A DNA stretch of 64,000 bases from Gnetum montanum (lineage: Eukaryota; Streptophyta; Gnetopsida; Gnetales; Gnetaceae), in NCBI GenBank assembly GCA_015680685.1, contig MNCI01016127.1:294187-358186 (forward strand), written 5' to 3'. Shown piece by piece: positions 24,717 to 37,176 of this stretch (the first letter of the stretch is position 1; every line of letters begins with the position of its first letter). A program made the translations under genes and the position numbers. The notes beneath the pieces were generated by a model. It had not been told where the DNA came from. It was given only the letters and a program-made list of their open reading frames with translations, and ran no database searches.

Positions 24717-25371
24717 CCAACCATCAGTACTTCTAAACATCATGGAGGTGTTTTAACATAACTTGCAAATAGTATAAATAGTTGACATTTCAACATGCAT
24801 GAATTAGACTATCTCTAAGGTGTTCATGTGGAATCCATGATTTTTTTCTAGTAACTATTAGCATTATAGTAGTTTTTCATCTAAGAATATGACCTATATA
24901 GGATTATTTTTAGATGTGGAGGGAATTCACATACCAATGCTAATAGGTATGTCTTAGATCAATGTGGAAATAACAACACTAGATTGAACTATGACAATGC
25001 AATCCAACTCATGTCTATTGTCATAATACATTGAAGCATATGGACATCATGTGAAAGATCATAAATGATGAGATGATGACTAATATTATAATTTGGATTC
25101 CATCTTCAGCATCCTAACCATGTGACACAAAATCATCTTCTATTCATGCATAGAAGGAAACATTTTCTCTAGTTACATTATTTCAAAGTTTGACAAATCC
25201 TTTAATTACCTTTCATTTAGTATATGACATGGCATAATAAAACCATAAATTAGATTCCCTACATATTTCATATTTATGAAGGCTTAAAATTTTAGAGAAA
25301 CTATACAAATTTTGCAATCATTTTTTTTTACTCATCAATTTTACCAAAAACATTCACTTTTATAACCTTCT
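24717..25371. other. Inter-element stretch, nothing recognised
   Basis: No gene, RNA or repeat was recognised between the Copia element and the solo LTR. Confidence 0.4.
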
Positions 25372-26264
25372 TAATGAGTGGTGGAGTAATCCAACACCCA
25401 ACCATACAAGATACAAGTATTTATGCATATCTCGATCATAATCCATGGATGAGACAATGTGAATATCCAAGTAATTGGTTAAAGTTTAGGATCGTTGTCT
25501 TCCCACGTGAAGCTAGTATACTCTATGTGTATGGTTTAGCTCTCAGTGAGGTGTATGATATATTGATGTTTTGTTGGCCATCTTATGCCTAGTAAACATG
25601 ATGGAATAATAATGGTTTCTAAGTCTAAGTAAACAATGAACAAATCTAGTCTAGCCTAGTATAATGAGTATCCATTCCTACTCTTCCTTTCGCACCTAGG
25701 GCTTCGTGTAACTAACACTAGGATACCAAGTGTATCGCTATTGGGCATACTAAGAGATAACATTATTAGGTTACCAAGCAATCACACTTAAGTACTCGTG
25801 ATTAGCCATATTCATTCTACTTAACAATAGTAATGGTAAAGTTCATGGAAAAGTAAATCATTAACTAGAAATAGTAAGAAAACTATTCTAAGTGTATACA
25901 ATAAACATCATGCTAAATAAATAGTAAATCTAAGAGAATGCTACAATAGTGAGAAATAGCTAAATCTTTATTTCTAGTCCCACTTATGCCCAAGTACAAA
26001 AAGCTTGAATAAAGACATCGTTCACTAATTCACACTACACTACAAGCATTCATACTTCTAATTGCTAAGTCTAAGTTTACAAAAACAAACTGACATAATT
26101 CTACTACTATGGACTAAAATTCATTGTTTGAACATGCGCCTAAGTGTTGTATTTATAGGTAAGCACATGTGGAACGATATTGAATATCCGATATCACAGC
26201 TCTGATATCACAACTCCAATATCAGATGCCCAATATTGTAGCCCCTATAAAACATGATTTATCA
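25372..26264 (-). repeat. Solo LTR of gypsy family A
   Basis: It aligns from end to end with the LTRs at 41,653-42,514 and 49,940-50,809. It begins TAATGAGTGG and ends CATGATTTATCA. It has the TTGTATTTATAGG TATA-type box and the GATATC-rich array near its right end (about 26,175-26,230). Flanking bases are CTTCT and CTACT, a possible target duplication with one mismatch. No internal element sequence adjoins it, so unequal recombination probably removed the body. Confidence 0.8.
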
Positions 26265-29200
26265 CTACTCATCATCTATATAAAATACTTGTTTAAAAAT
26301 GTTGAATATACCATACTAGGTGTTGCATTTGTAGTGACAAAAGCATAATTGATGAGGAGAAAAGACCTAGAATAAATACATCTACAATAAATGAAAAAGG
26401 TATTGACAAAAAATTGGTTTGATTTCCCTTTTAGAAGAACCCACAAAACAATAAATTATTTAGAGTAAAGCCTTCAAGTACATTTGAATTTTAGCTTTCA
26501 AACCATTTTCATTGAACAAAATCATCATTGAGCATTATTAAAGGCTTTGAGTTCACGAGACTTGAGTTTGAAGTTATGGTTGTTGTTGAAGAGGTGTTGA
26601 TGATATTGGTTGGCCAAACCATCTAAGCATAAGTTATTTCCTTGCAGAATGATTAGTAATGCATTGTCAATCAACTTCTAATCCACTATTATAGAAAATC
26701 TACAATGGTACTTTTCCACATGCATATCATGCCATGGCATAGATAACCCATACATGATTCACTATTTTAAGCCATATTTAATATATTGTTCTAACCATTC
26801 AATGATTTAAACTTGTTTGTTATTATATCATATTTTTTTAAACTCATATAAGAATTTTCTTTTGGCATTCAGTAATAATTTTTGAATAGATTACTATTCA
26901 TCATTACATTTTTCTTGATAATATAATGTAAAGTCTCATACCATTCATCATTTAGTACAAGTATGTGCATGATGCTACTTAGGAAAATGTAGGGCCATTC
27001 CATTTACATGTTTAAATATGTATAAAATAAAAATTTACATATATTATATGAAGCCATGAAGAGCTAATAAAAAGTGACTTAATTCATTATCTTATTATCT
27101 AGCAAGGATTTGAATAGAAAAGATTATCTATTCTAGTCATACTTGAGGCTCCTTGACTTTTTAGGTGGATTTTATTTTTCTCTCTTTGACTTTTTCCAAT
27201 AGATTTGATTTCTCTAGAATTCTTATCGAAAATTCCATATTCCTCTCAACATTTTCAACAAATGTTGAAATTTATTCCTTTTTATTGATGTGGAAATTTT
27301 TGTTAATTCTCAAAATATATATTTATACCCTTGTAAAAAAAGTTGTAACACTTTTTTTAATGATGTTGATGAAACTAAGACACCTAAATTTTTTCTTTCT
27401 AATAATGTATATGAGTCATTGGTTTCTGATCTTTCATCATAATATGTGTTTATTTAAATTTTGGATTACCTAACTTGAATTCTTATTTCATAGTTAAATG
27501 ATGTGATGAAAAAACATAGCATCCAAGTCCTTAAAGCTTCAATTTAAAAACTGTTTCAATAGTGTAGCATACCCTAGATATAGGATCATTTATACATAAG
27601 CATGCAGCATTAATCAATCATAAGTGAGCTCTAGATTTTAATGTTTAATCTGAAGAATATGTTAGAGTACCATGTTTTATCTCATTATATAATCTTCCAT
27701 TAATTTTTAGAAAGCCAAGTAGGAAATTGTTAGTCTTCTTAGTTCCTTTAAGTATATAAAGTCTATTTCTATAACATATGATTTTTGTAGACATTTTTTT
27801 CATTGAAATCAACATTGTCAATTATAAAAGGGAATTAGTATTATAACTAGAAGAAAGCCTTATATTCAATTAATTATATATGATAATCTTCTTAATTCTT
27901 AAAACTTTTATCATCTTAAAAAAAATTTGTTTAATGCTTGTCCTTTTCTACTACAAAAATATTTTTAAAAATAGAAAAAATATCTTAAAGTTGAAGATAT
28001 AAAAATTCAAGTTAATGTTAACAATAAAAATGATCAAATAGCAATAAAAAATATAAAGATAAAAGCCCCTATGTATAGTTTTGCTAGTTTTAGAGAAAGT
28101 ATTAAGAATCCTAGACAAATAGTTTACAAGGTAAATTTTTCCTTGTCTAACAAGAATACTATTAACTCAAAAATTAAAACTAGCGTTGATAAGAAGGTTA
28201 TAGTTGATAGCAAAGAATCTTGGCATAAGATTAATAACAAGAGGTGATGTGAGGATCTTCCACCAATGATATCACTTTATTATTTTGAAATAAATATTGG
28301 TATTAACCACCATTCTCTATCTCACATTTTCTTTTTTTTTTTTGTTTCTAGATTCTCTCTTAGCTCTTTTCTTTTCATAAATATCATATGCCTTATCAAA
28401 AGAAGGTTCTAATTCTCTATGATGGTTGATCTCAACCAAATGATTTCATTACTAGTTGGATTGGTATAAATCTTCCATGATTTTTTTTATTTACCAATTG
28501 ATTCTTCAACTACTTGATTTGTTAGATTAGTTATCACTTAGTTATATTTTCTAGGCTCTTAATGACCGTTTTCCCCCTTTAGGACATTAAATTTAGCATT
28601 ATAAATAATGATTAAGTAGAGATCCAAGATGGCAAAAACGGATCAGATTTGTTCCTAACCATTAAATTATTATATACAGTAAGCTGATCTATGTTATGAC
28701 TTACTATGACATGGTTTAAATTATCACCTAGTTAGCAGTTACCCAAATGATCAATATAACATTACCATTGGATTCAAATGCCAAAACAAATATTAGAAAA
28801 AATTATTTATATGTTAGAAAAAGACATCAAATGCCTAGGTTATGCTAGATTAAGCTCATGAAGCTCTTGAAACTATTTAAGAACAAGGATTAAAAACTAG
28901 TTTTTGGCATTTATATGATAGATCTAACTTCACCATTACATTTGTAAGACTAAAATTTGCTACAACTGACTATTTGTTCACCAAAAAGCACTACTAGAAT
29001 GAAAAATTATAGATATTTTTTAAGCATGAAATTCAAGAGTTCTTAAGAGATCACCCCTCCCAATAATATTTTAGGATGAGCATGTTTAATTATGAAGTTT
29101 TTATTTTAGTATGTATCCTTTAAGCAATTTGAGCTAGTCGCTCTTGTAAACTCAAACTTAAATTTTCCATTTGAAATTATTAATTCAAAATTTGAGATTT

Positions 29201-32040
29201 TCCTTCCCATTTCTAGTAGAGGCCTGTTGTGGTTGTGACACCTAATTCAGTATAGATCTATGGTGTTTGGGTTACTATATACTTGAGATGCTCATAGTAT
29301 TTGCTAAAATCGTGGGTCCATACTGCTAGAAATCATGACAAAAAATTCAAAATGGGTATTTCTAGTAGGATTCTAGTAGGTGATAGGCAAGAACTACTAG
29401 CACTAGTGACTCATTAGGGGACACAAGGGTAGTGGTAACAACATGGCCAAGGGCATAGTCTGAGGAAGTGAGCAGTGAGTGCATAATGAAGGATGGTAAT
29501 GGCAACAAGTGGACAACATGTATGGTGGTGGTAGATGAGTTAATGAGTAGAAATGAGTGCAAAACATTGAAAGGTAAGGTGGCACTATGATGGGGTAGCA
29601 AAGTGACATGTAGGAAAAGGAATTTATTTCTTTGCTTAGCCTTATTGACTTGACATGACCTACATTATTTTGCATAACCCTTAACAATGACATAGTGTAG
29701 TTGAGCCTTACAACCCTATTACAATGAGATGTGGTGGGGCCTGCAATGCATAGCCTTATTAATTAACATGGTTGGGCATTTTGGCCTTGATGAGTTATGA
29801 CATGATAGGGCTAGTGTCTAATAATATGGCCCTACTTGTCAATCTTGTGGCTAGGACTCCAACTATCTTTCTTTATTGAAATTAAAGTAAAATTTTATAC
29901 ATTTCATATATAGTTTAATTCTTAAACAATAACTAACACACTTTATGTATTGACTAGAAAAGCGAGAACTAAGAATTTCAATTACCAATGTCAAGGTTGC
30001 TAGTTCAATTCCCAATCCCAATAGTTTAGAATTGATTAAATTTTTAACTTTATAAAATTTTTAAATTTAATTTAATTTAAGGAACATTATTTAAGAAAAT
30101 TCAAACCTCAATATCTCCAAAATCGTAAGTCCCATGGAGACAAAATTAGTACTACTGAAATCAACTTGATGAGCATTACCTATCGGATATGGTTCCAATG
30201 CCCAAAAACTTAGGTTTTCATGATTCTGAAAAACTAAAATGACCAATTTTTGCCAAATTGACATTATTGATATAACCTATGAGCATAATTAAGGCTCTTA
30301 AAGGATACTTTAGTTATAATATGATGGTAACTAGATGAATGGGATAAGGATTATTAAGCTTAATTTATCTATCTTTGAGAAGATGGCTAGTGAGGTAGAA
30401 GATCTTATTATTGTGTAACAAGGGTTGGCTTTCCTACCAACTCCTTGCTAATGGCCATTCCTAGCTAAATAGGGACTAGGGATTTTATGGTAGCTTGACT
30501 TTCTTATGATCACTAATAATTAAAATCTAGATAAGTGTATGCAATATCAAGTTATTAATGTTTAAGTGTTTTAAGAATGATAGAATTTAGTAATAAGGTA
30601 ATGTCCTAAAGACTTGATCGAAGGCTACTAACATTATGAAGAAAATATGAAAGATTATTTGATTAATTCTTCAAGTTAAAACCTAGTAGTTTTAAATATT
30701 AAATAACTACCAACAGGTTATCATTATCAAGACATGGATAAGAGTTACCTAGACCAATGTTATCCTTGTCAAAGTATCATTGCATCTCATCGAAGTCTAG
30801 TGGGTTGTTGATATCGATGCAAGTTGATTAGAAAACATCTTCTTCATTTGCATAGTTCATCTTAAATATGATTCGTATTTGATGATTGTCCATGGTTGAC
30901 CTTGGGTCATGGCTTGTGGTTCATCATTAGAGTGTAGTTAGTCGTTGATTCTAATTAGCCCTAGGTTATGGTTTGCTTTAATACTAAGTGTAACATCTCA
31001 TTCCCAAATGTCATGACAAATGTCAAATGTACATAACATTCAACATTATGCATAATAAAGATGATTAGGAAAATACAGAAGAAAATGGAAAGGAAACTTT
31101 ATTAATTTGAAAATAATGTATTTGGGTCATGCTTTGAGGCTTCTTTAGGATTATCATCCTTTGGCCTCTTTCCCTTAGAGGCAATACAACACTGTCATCA
31201 CAGTGAGGCCTATATTCAATCAAAAGGGATGAAAACTCTCCTTCTTTTCATACTTCATCTAACACCTATTACTCACATTTACTGACTCTATGATTCCATG
31301 TTTGCACAACCTCTAATTCATGGGTATATATGATTTAGATCAAGCCTGCAAAAGTTACATTAAGAGATATCATTATTACTATGTCTTTTCAGGTCTTATT
31401 ACAATAATTACATCATTTTTTATAAAGTGATATCATATTTATTATGGAATGTCTCAATTTCTAGAATGGGGTGGTAACAACAAGAATCTTTAAAGCTTAA
31501 ATTTAGCACTTGCACTAGAATCAAGATGCTCTACTAAATTGTAGGTAACAAGGTATAATAAGATTTTATCATTAGTCATGGTGTGATAAAATAAATAATA
31601 TCATAATTAAATATGCAAGTTATGGATGATAAAAAATATTATCATAATTAAAACAATACCATATGCATTTTCATGAAAAGTAGTTTGATGAACTAATATT
31701 TGATCTTAGATCAGTCAACATGAAAAGGGAAAAAAAAGGTGGTTGGTATGTTGTTTGATGGACATAAGATACATTAAAAATGCAAATGAGAAATACTTTA
31801 GTCTAAAATATGTTCTAGTTTAGGAAAAGAAAAAGCATTGAAATGGAGCAACAATGAGTTGTTAGCTGAGTAATTAGACTCTTGATTTGAAAGCTCTAAG
31901 TTATACATTTAATTTTGGTGGATAGTTTAGAGTTATAAAGTTCTAATTAGACTCTATATCTTGACGTATGAACATTACTTCTACTAATCTTAATTTTCTG
32001 TGGAAAGTTATCAGGCCTACTATTTTATATTATATTTTGA
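26265..32040. other. Long AT-rich region without recognised genes
   Basis: I find no confident gene. A short Lys/Asn-rich open segment at 27,977-28,247 reads like coding sequence (see its own entry). The region 29,230-29,880 is less AT-rich but gives no domain. A T-arm-like phrase at about 29,987 was not accepted as a tRNA. These are probably remnants of elements too old to name. Confidence 0.4.
27977..28247 (+). other. Possible fragment of an unidentified coding sequence
   Basis: About 89 codons are open after a TAG and end at TGA (28,245-28,247). The composition is protein-like rather than random: SFASFRESIKNPRQIVYKVN, then a Lys-rich run and VDSKESWHKINNKR. I cannot place it in a family. 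A LINE or retroelement ORF1 fragment is possible. There is no neighbouring gene to help. Confidence 0.25.
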
Positions 32041-33260
32041 AGCAAAGATGCAATGTTCTATTTCAAAAGACAGATTATTCTAATAATTGTTTGCTCACCA
32101 GGTTGGAGAAGTTGTAGATCTTTCGCCTCACCCATTTTCAATTCACATCTCAAGCATCCAAGTTCAATCTGGACAGTCATCAATTGGTTCATCTCTTACA
32201 ACTATGGGAAAGACCTGTGTGTTCTAGTTACACTTAGCATCAGTAATCTCTGCAAGGAAGCTTTCCCTTTTCATTATGTGGAGTCACCATTGGAACTTTC
32301 TATCCTTAATTGAGAGCTCTTTGCCTCATCTAATTCTATGTCATTCTATTTTGTAACAAGCCAGTATGTATGGACATTTGGTTGTTCCCCAACTTTGGTT
32401 TCCTCCCTTAATACTTGTTTATTTATAAGGCATTTCCTAAGTTTCATTCACAATGCTCTCAGTTTTCCCTTTCCCTTAAAACCCTATGACTTATTCAAGT
32501 TGTTGTAATTGATGCACCTTTAATTTCAATAAAACTTCTTTTCAGGGTCCAACACNNNNNNNNNNNNNNNNNNNNNNNNNNNNNNNNNNNNNNNNNNNNN
32601 NNNNNNNNNNNNNNNNNNNNNNNNNNNNNNNNNNNNNNNNNNNNNNNNNNNNNNNNNNNNNNNNNNNNNNNNNNNNNNNNNNNNTTAGGAAAAACTAATT
32701 TTTTGGTCATTGAAAGACCTTTTTCCTTTGGAATGGGGACTATAGAAGTGTGGAAATTGTTACAGGTTCCATGTTATCTTAACCATGACTAAAGATATTC
32801 GTGGCCTTGATTTCTTATGAACCTTATCATAAGGATATGTAGGTTTGTTAGGGAGGCTTTGCTTCTCTAGCTTGGGCCACCACCCCTCTCTATAGAGTAG
32901 GGTTTAGAGCAAATTAAGTGTAACTCAAGTTTGGTCTTTGTTACAATATCATGTTATCTTTGGTCATGTTGTGTTGTGGTGCATTATATGTGTGTATGTC
33001 TTGGATTTTTTATGCATGCTAGTTACCTAAGGAATTCTCACAACACTTCTCACAATGTTGTAATAGGTTTCATGACTTTTAGTGTGCTTGTAAGCGTTGT
33101 GAACATTGAGGTGTAGTCCACTTGAAGTCCACTCTTCTTCCTTAGATGATTTAGGACTCTTGGTGATGTTATCTAGTGTATTTCAAGGGCTTGACCATTG
33201 TTGGTTTGGGGCTAGTAGTGGTTCATGCTTCATGCTCCATGATCATTATTTGTGGTTCGT
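32041..33260 (+). repeat. LTR-like sequence interrupted by an assembly gap
   Basis: This stretch precedes chromovirus-like gag. It has LTR features: TATTTATAAGG near 32,430, a T/C-rich transcript start region, and AATAAAACTTCTTTTCAGGG just before the gap (32,556-32,684, 129 Ns). No partner LTR or clear primer site was found, so its assignment to the downstream element is inference. Confidence 0.35.
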
Positions 33261-34880
33261 GTCAATAGTTGTTGTTATGACATATAAGAAGAAGAACAAA
33301 GGAAGTTGAAATTCTAGTAATGCTCTTTCTGGTTGCAATCCTCATCATGGACTAGTTGGGGGAAATAATTTGAAAGGTTATATGCATGATGATGTGCATG
33401 AAAATGTGCATAAAGTGATTACCTAGATGATGACGAGGAGGTACCTTCCAAGAGAAATGATGATGATCCTCTCAAAAAGATGAAAAAAATGTTGAGCTAG
33501 CTTTTGGAGGATGACAACATGATTGTTAGTTACTTTCTTGTTGTAGAGCGGGTGAAAATGGTTCATGAAATTGTAGACAAAATGAACACACTATACTTGT
33601 GAGAGTTGAATTTGAATGTCAAGCATAGGGTCTCTATGGCCCAAAATTTTGTGATATGAAACTATATAGAGTAAATGAGGAAAGTTATTGATGATATCCA
33701 AGTCTTTATAAGGAATATATTGTAAATATTAATGATGCTAGAGACATGGAATGAAAAGCTCAAGATAATGAGAAACTCAAGGATCAATTAGTTGTATAAG
33801 TGAAAGTAGTTTTGTCTGGGTTTGGGTGGTTCACATCCAAATTCTATGCCAAAGAATCCAAAGCTTACAGTAAAGTACCTAAATTAACTACCAAATTGAT
33901 GGTTGAATCTAAACCCTAGCAGTAGGAGATGAATGAAGAAGATGCACCCCAAAACAATAAGAATTTTGATGGCAAATCTAGTGGGCTTAAAGGAAGGAAC
34001 TTCAATGGTGGCTTTTAGGATTCATGCCCTATAGTTACTCCTAGTTTGCAAGCTTCTTACTAGAGTAGTGAAAAATGAAAAGATCTTGAAGATCATAATA
34101 GGTTTTGGGTAAAGTACTTACATTTTCAGGAACCAATGAATAATACTCCAAGGTGTCTAGACGTAAGGTGCTCCATCTTCTTAGGAAATCATGTCATGCA
34201 AGATTATCCTTAGAATCCAATTGATAACTTGTTGGAAGGGTTCTGAATAGTAATCGATGGTTAAACACCCTTGATTAATATCCATGTGCTCAATTATAGG
34301 TGATTGAGGTGAATGAAAATATGTAGGAGATCAATAACATTGGAATGATTGAGTAGATCTCTTGAAGCTTGTCAATGATTTCACAGAATGTTCGAGGAGA
34401 AGAGCTAAAGCAAGAAACTAACTTGTGTTTAGTATAGATGGTTCCATTGTAGTTTTCTTTAAAGAAAGTTGATGCCTTGGTTGACATAGGTGCTAGTCAA
34501 AAATTTCTTTCATGGAAATAACTCACATCCATAATTTACAAGTTGAACTAGGTTTGGTATCCTATAAGTTAGCTAAGTTTTGCTTGATTAGATGTACATG
34601 AATAGTGAAGGATGTGGAGGTGAAAGTGGAATACTAGAGTAAAAATTTGTATTTGTAGATCTAGAACATTGATTCTTTCTAAGTCATTCTTGAAAAAGAG
34701 TTCTTCAAGAAGGAAAAGGTGTTCGTTATCCCATACCTTGATGTTCTTTACATCTTGCATGAGAAATGACCCTATGCAATAAAGACCTTTTCACCTAGGA
34801 CAATGAGCATGTTGCATGATGTTCAAATTATGTCACTAATGATGATGAAGAGGATTGGTTGGGATATGATCCAACAAATA
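33261..34880 (+). pseudogene. Chromovirus-like gypsy gag-protease relic
   Basis: Plus-strand coding remnants run from a basic segment near 33,280, through an acidic, Lys-rich region at 33,420-33,600, to a damaged zinc-knuckle block (RCSIFLGNHVMQDYP, about 34,150-34,205) and a retropepsin. The protease shows KKVDALVDIGAS at about 34,465-34,497. The catalytic Asp-Thr-Gly reads Asp-Ile-Gly, a single C-to-T change. It continues with VKDVEVKVEY, then NIDSF.VILEKEFFKKEK and IPYLDVLYILHEK near 34,660-34,768. This order is typical of chromovirus Gag-Pol. Stops and shifts are numerous. Homology ends near 34,880, where a family A fragment on the opposite strand begins. Confidence 0.75.
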
Positions 34881-34890
34881 TTTTTGATGG

Positions 34891-35076
34891 TCATGAGAAG
34901 CGTGGAGGAGGAAGGTTCAGCTCAAGTGAATTTGAGCATATGACATCACAACTATGACTTTGTTGGTAATCAATTTTGACTTGTTGGGGCAAATCATCCT
35001 TGCTTCTTGTTGTTTTGTCATGTTTATTGTTGGAATCACTAATAGGTGGGAAATCTATCCTATAAGAAGAAGACAT
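34891..35076 (-). pseudogene. Family A gag, N-terminal fragment
   Basis: Sixty-one codons are open, starting MSSSYRIDFPPISD about 110 bases after the primer site. The full-length family A element has MSLS.DINYTTTSD at the corresponding place, about 124 bases after its own primer site. That supports both start choices. The rest is lost. Confidence 0.6.
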
Positions 35077-35185
35077 CTTGAAATTACTACATTCTCTTGA
35101 ATAAAATACTATTATTTTTAATTAATAAATCATTTAAGTTCTTAATAGAAATCATGACTAATTCTATCTAAATCACTAGTATTAG

Positions 35186-35203
35186 TCCCTTGGAATGCAG
35201 CTA
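35186..35203 (-). other. Decayed primer binding site, tRNA-Asp type
   Basis: It lies against the inner end of the 35,205 LTR. TCCCTTGGAATGCAGCTA agrees at about 11 of 18 positions with the plus-strand form of the tRNA-Asp primer site, and some mismatches are C-to-T. It is weak alone but correctly placed. Confidence 0.45.
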
Positions 35204-35204
35204 G

Positions 35205-36054
35205 TGATGAGCAACAAAGTACACTATATGCACACCGATATAAATCACAAGTATTCATACGTGACAAATCATATTTCATGTACTGAAGTACTAGGGTACC
35301 CAGATAGTTAAATGTGATTGTAGGTCACTATCTTCCCAATTACAGTTGTGTTGCCCTTAGTTTCTATGATTAAGTGTAATTAAGGTATATGATCTTGATG
35401 TTATTTTGGCCATAACTAAAATATTAAAATTTAATCTAAATTATCCTAATTACTAAAAGTAAATCTAATCTAGCCTAAGCAATGAGCATTCATTCCTAGT
35501 TGTTTTACATGTCCTAAACACATATTCATTGTTGGGATTACCAAACATAGTAATGTTGGGCTATCCAAGCATTAACGTTACTAAGTTACCAGGTGAACAT
35601 ATGTTACACTTGAAGTGGTTGCACTCATTCTCCCATGTTTTAATGTATAATGGAAAGTTAATCATTAACTAAGTGCATGTGGAAGTAAACATTAAATAAT
35701 ATGCACAAATAAACAAATTTCATTAACTATAAAGTCTATGTTAAGTCAAAGTGCTACAAAAATATGGAGTAATCTTGTTCTTTCTTGTTGTTTATGCCAA
35801 GTGTCTAGGTACAAAGTACTAAAATGAAAACTTCAAACAATCATTTCAAACTATGCTACAAGCAATTACTAATTGTTCTAAATTACAAAATGAAACTGTA
35901 AGGATTTTTCTACAAGTATGACTAAAAGGTATATTTAATGTGGTAGATATATGGTATTTATAGAATTTACCAACCTTGGATACATTATATTTGAGACATT
36001 GTATAGAAATATAGGTTGCTATCATGTTATAGCCTTCACATGAATGTTTCATCA
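35205..36054 (-). repeat. Family A 5' LTR of the truncated element
   Basis: It starts TGATGAGCAAC and ends TTTCATCA on the plus strand. It aligns with the other family A LTRs through the TCTAGCCTAAGCAATGAGC block, the TACCAAACATAG..GTTACCAGGTG block and the ATGGAGTAATCTTG block. The GATATC array is mostly lost here. Confidence 0.75.
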
Positions 36055-37176
36055 ATTTTCATCAAGCAAGATATTTTCATTACTTTTTCTCTTCTTAATT
36101 CCATAATATATAGAGTCTAAACAAATAGGATATTTAGTATTATTGGGTTCTATAACTTCAAAGCAAGTTACAACTATTCTTACTCTCCATTAATCTAACT
36201 GTAGCCATCTAGGGATATTTGAGCATTAAACTAATTGTACTTTTTTGCGATATTTGAGCCTTGGTAGTACCAAAGACTAACAACCAACCAAACTTGAGTT
36301 TTTGAGATCTTTTTGGTGATCATGTCAAAAATTCTTGTCAATAGTTTACTTATAGTCAAATGTAAGAAAAGCTTTTATTTAGAGTACATAAGAGATAATC
36401 AATTAAACTTTGAAGTTTGCTATCTATAAACTCTACTCCCAATGAGATACTGCATTCTCATCAAGAAAGAAACCTAGTTTGAATTTGCATACATTTATTG
36501 TATATTTTAACAAATTGCTCAAAAAATTGTAGTTATAGGTGTTTTGTGCATTAGTCTTTGTTTTACTTGGATTTATTTTGTTGCTTCTCTTTCTTTTAAT
36601 TATTAAAGTTCTATTGTAACTATTTTGGTACCATGGCTTTCTCTATGATTATCTCTATCTTGTTTTGCATACTTGTAATTCTTCTGGTTTAGGCATCATT
36701 TGCCTATATCATAACTCTATTACAACTTTATTGATTCAGAATTCAACTTCTACATTTATCAACATTTATTATTATTAGATTTTAGATTTAAAAAATATTG
36801 ATTTAAAGTTAAAATTATATTTTTTAATATACATAGTTTTTTTTTTTTTCACCCTATTCACAGACGTTTTGCAAGTTACTTCTCAAGCCCAATCTTTTGA
36901 GTATTTTCCCTATTTTTAATCATTCCTTTTAAGAATGATTGTTTACCTTCCAATTAGTGCTACAATTTGGAGACCAACTTTTGTGGCCGAAGTGGAGGTT
37001 TCTCTGCTATGTAATGGATCTTGTTTTCTTTCTTGTTAGAGAAGCTTTAAAAAGAAAATCTTCCGTTCTTTTCAACATGACGGGTTCCTTGACATGATAA
37101 TTACTCAGGGAAGCACAAATCAATTACAAGCATGTGCAGAAACGCTTCAGTGTGTGTTGTAGAACACGACCAAGCT
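36055..37176. other. Upstream flank of the DUF247 relic
   Basis: No gene was recognised. A T run lies near 36,838-36,850. The base composition shifts to more G+C from about 36,950 on, towards the DUF247 pseudogene, so part of this may be an old promoter region. No specific element could be supported. Confidence 0.35.

Larger units (their letters stand above)
34885..36054 (-). mobile_element. Truncated family A element, 5' end only
   Basis: It consists of a 5' LTR (35,205-36,054), a decayed primer site and the first about 60 codons of gag, all on the minus strand. The body is cut off near 34,885 against chromovirus-like sequence. I found no matching target duplication. Confidence 0.7.

Noticed and set aside
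29950-30020. B-box-like AGTTCAATTCCC
   Set aside because: There is no matching A box at the right distance and no stem pairing.
31860-31935. tRNA-like sequence TTAGCTGAGTAATTAG
   Set aside because: The A-box part fits at about 9 of 11, but the B box is poor and no cloverleaf forms. It may be a very old SINE head.
32495-32710. Open frame spanning the N run
   Set aside because: Most of it is undetermined sequence, so it cannot be supported.
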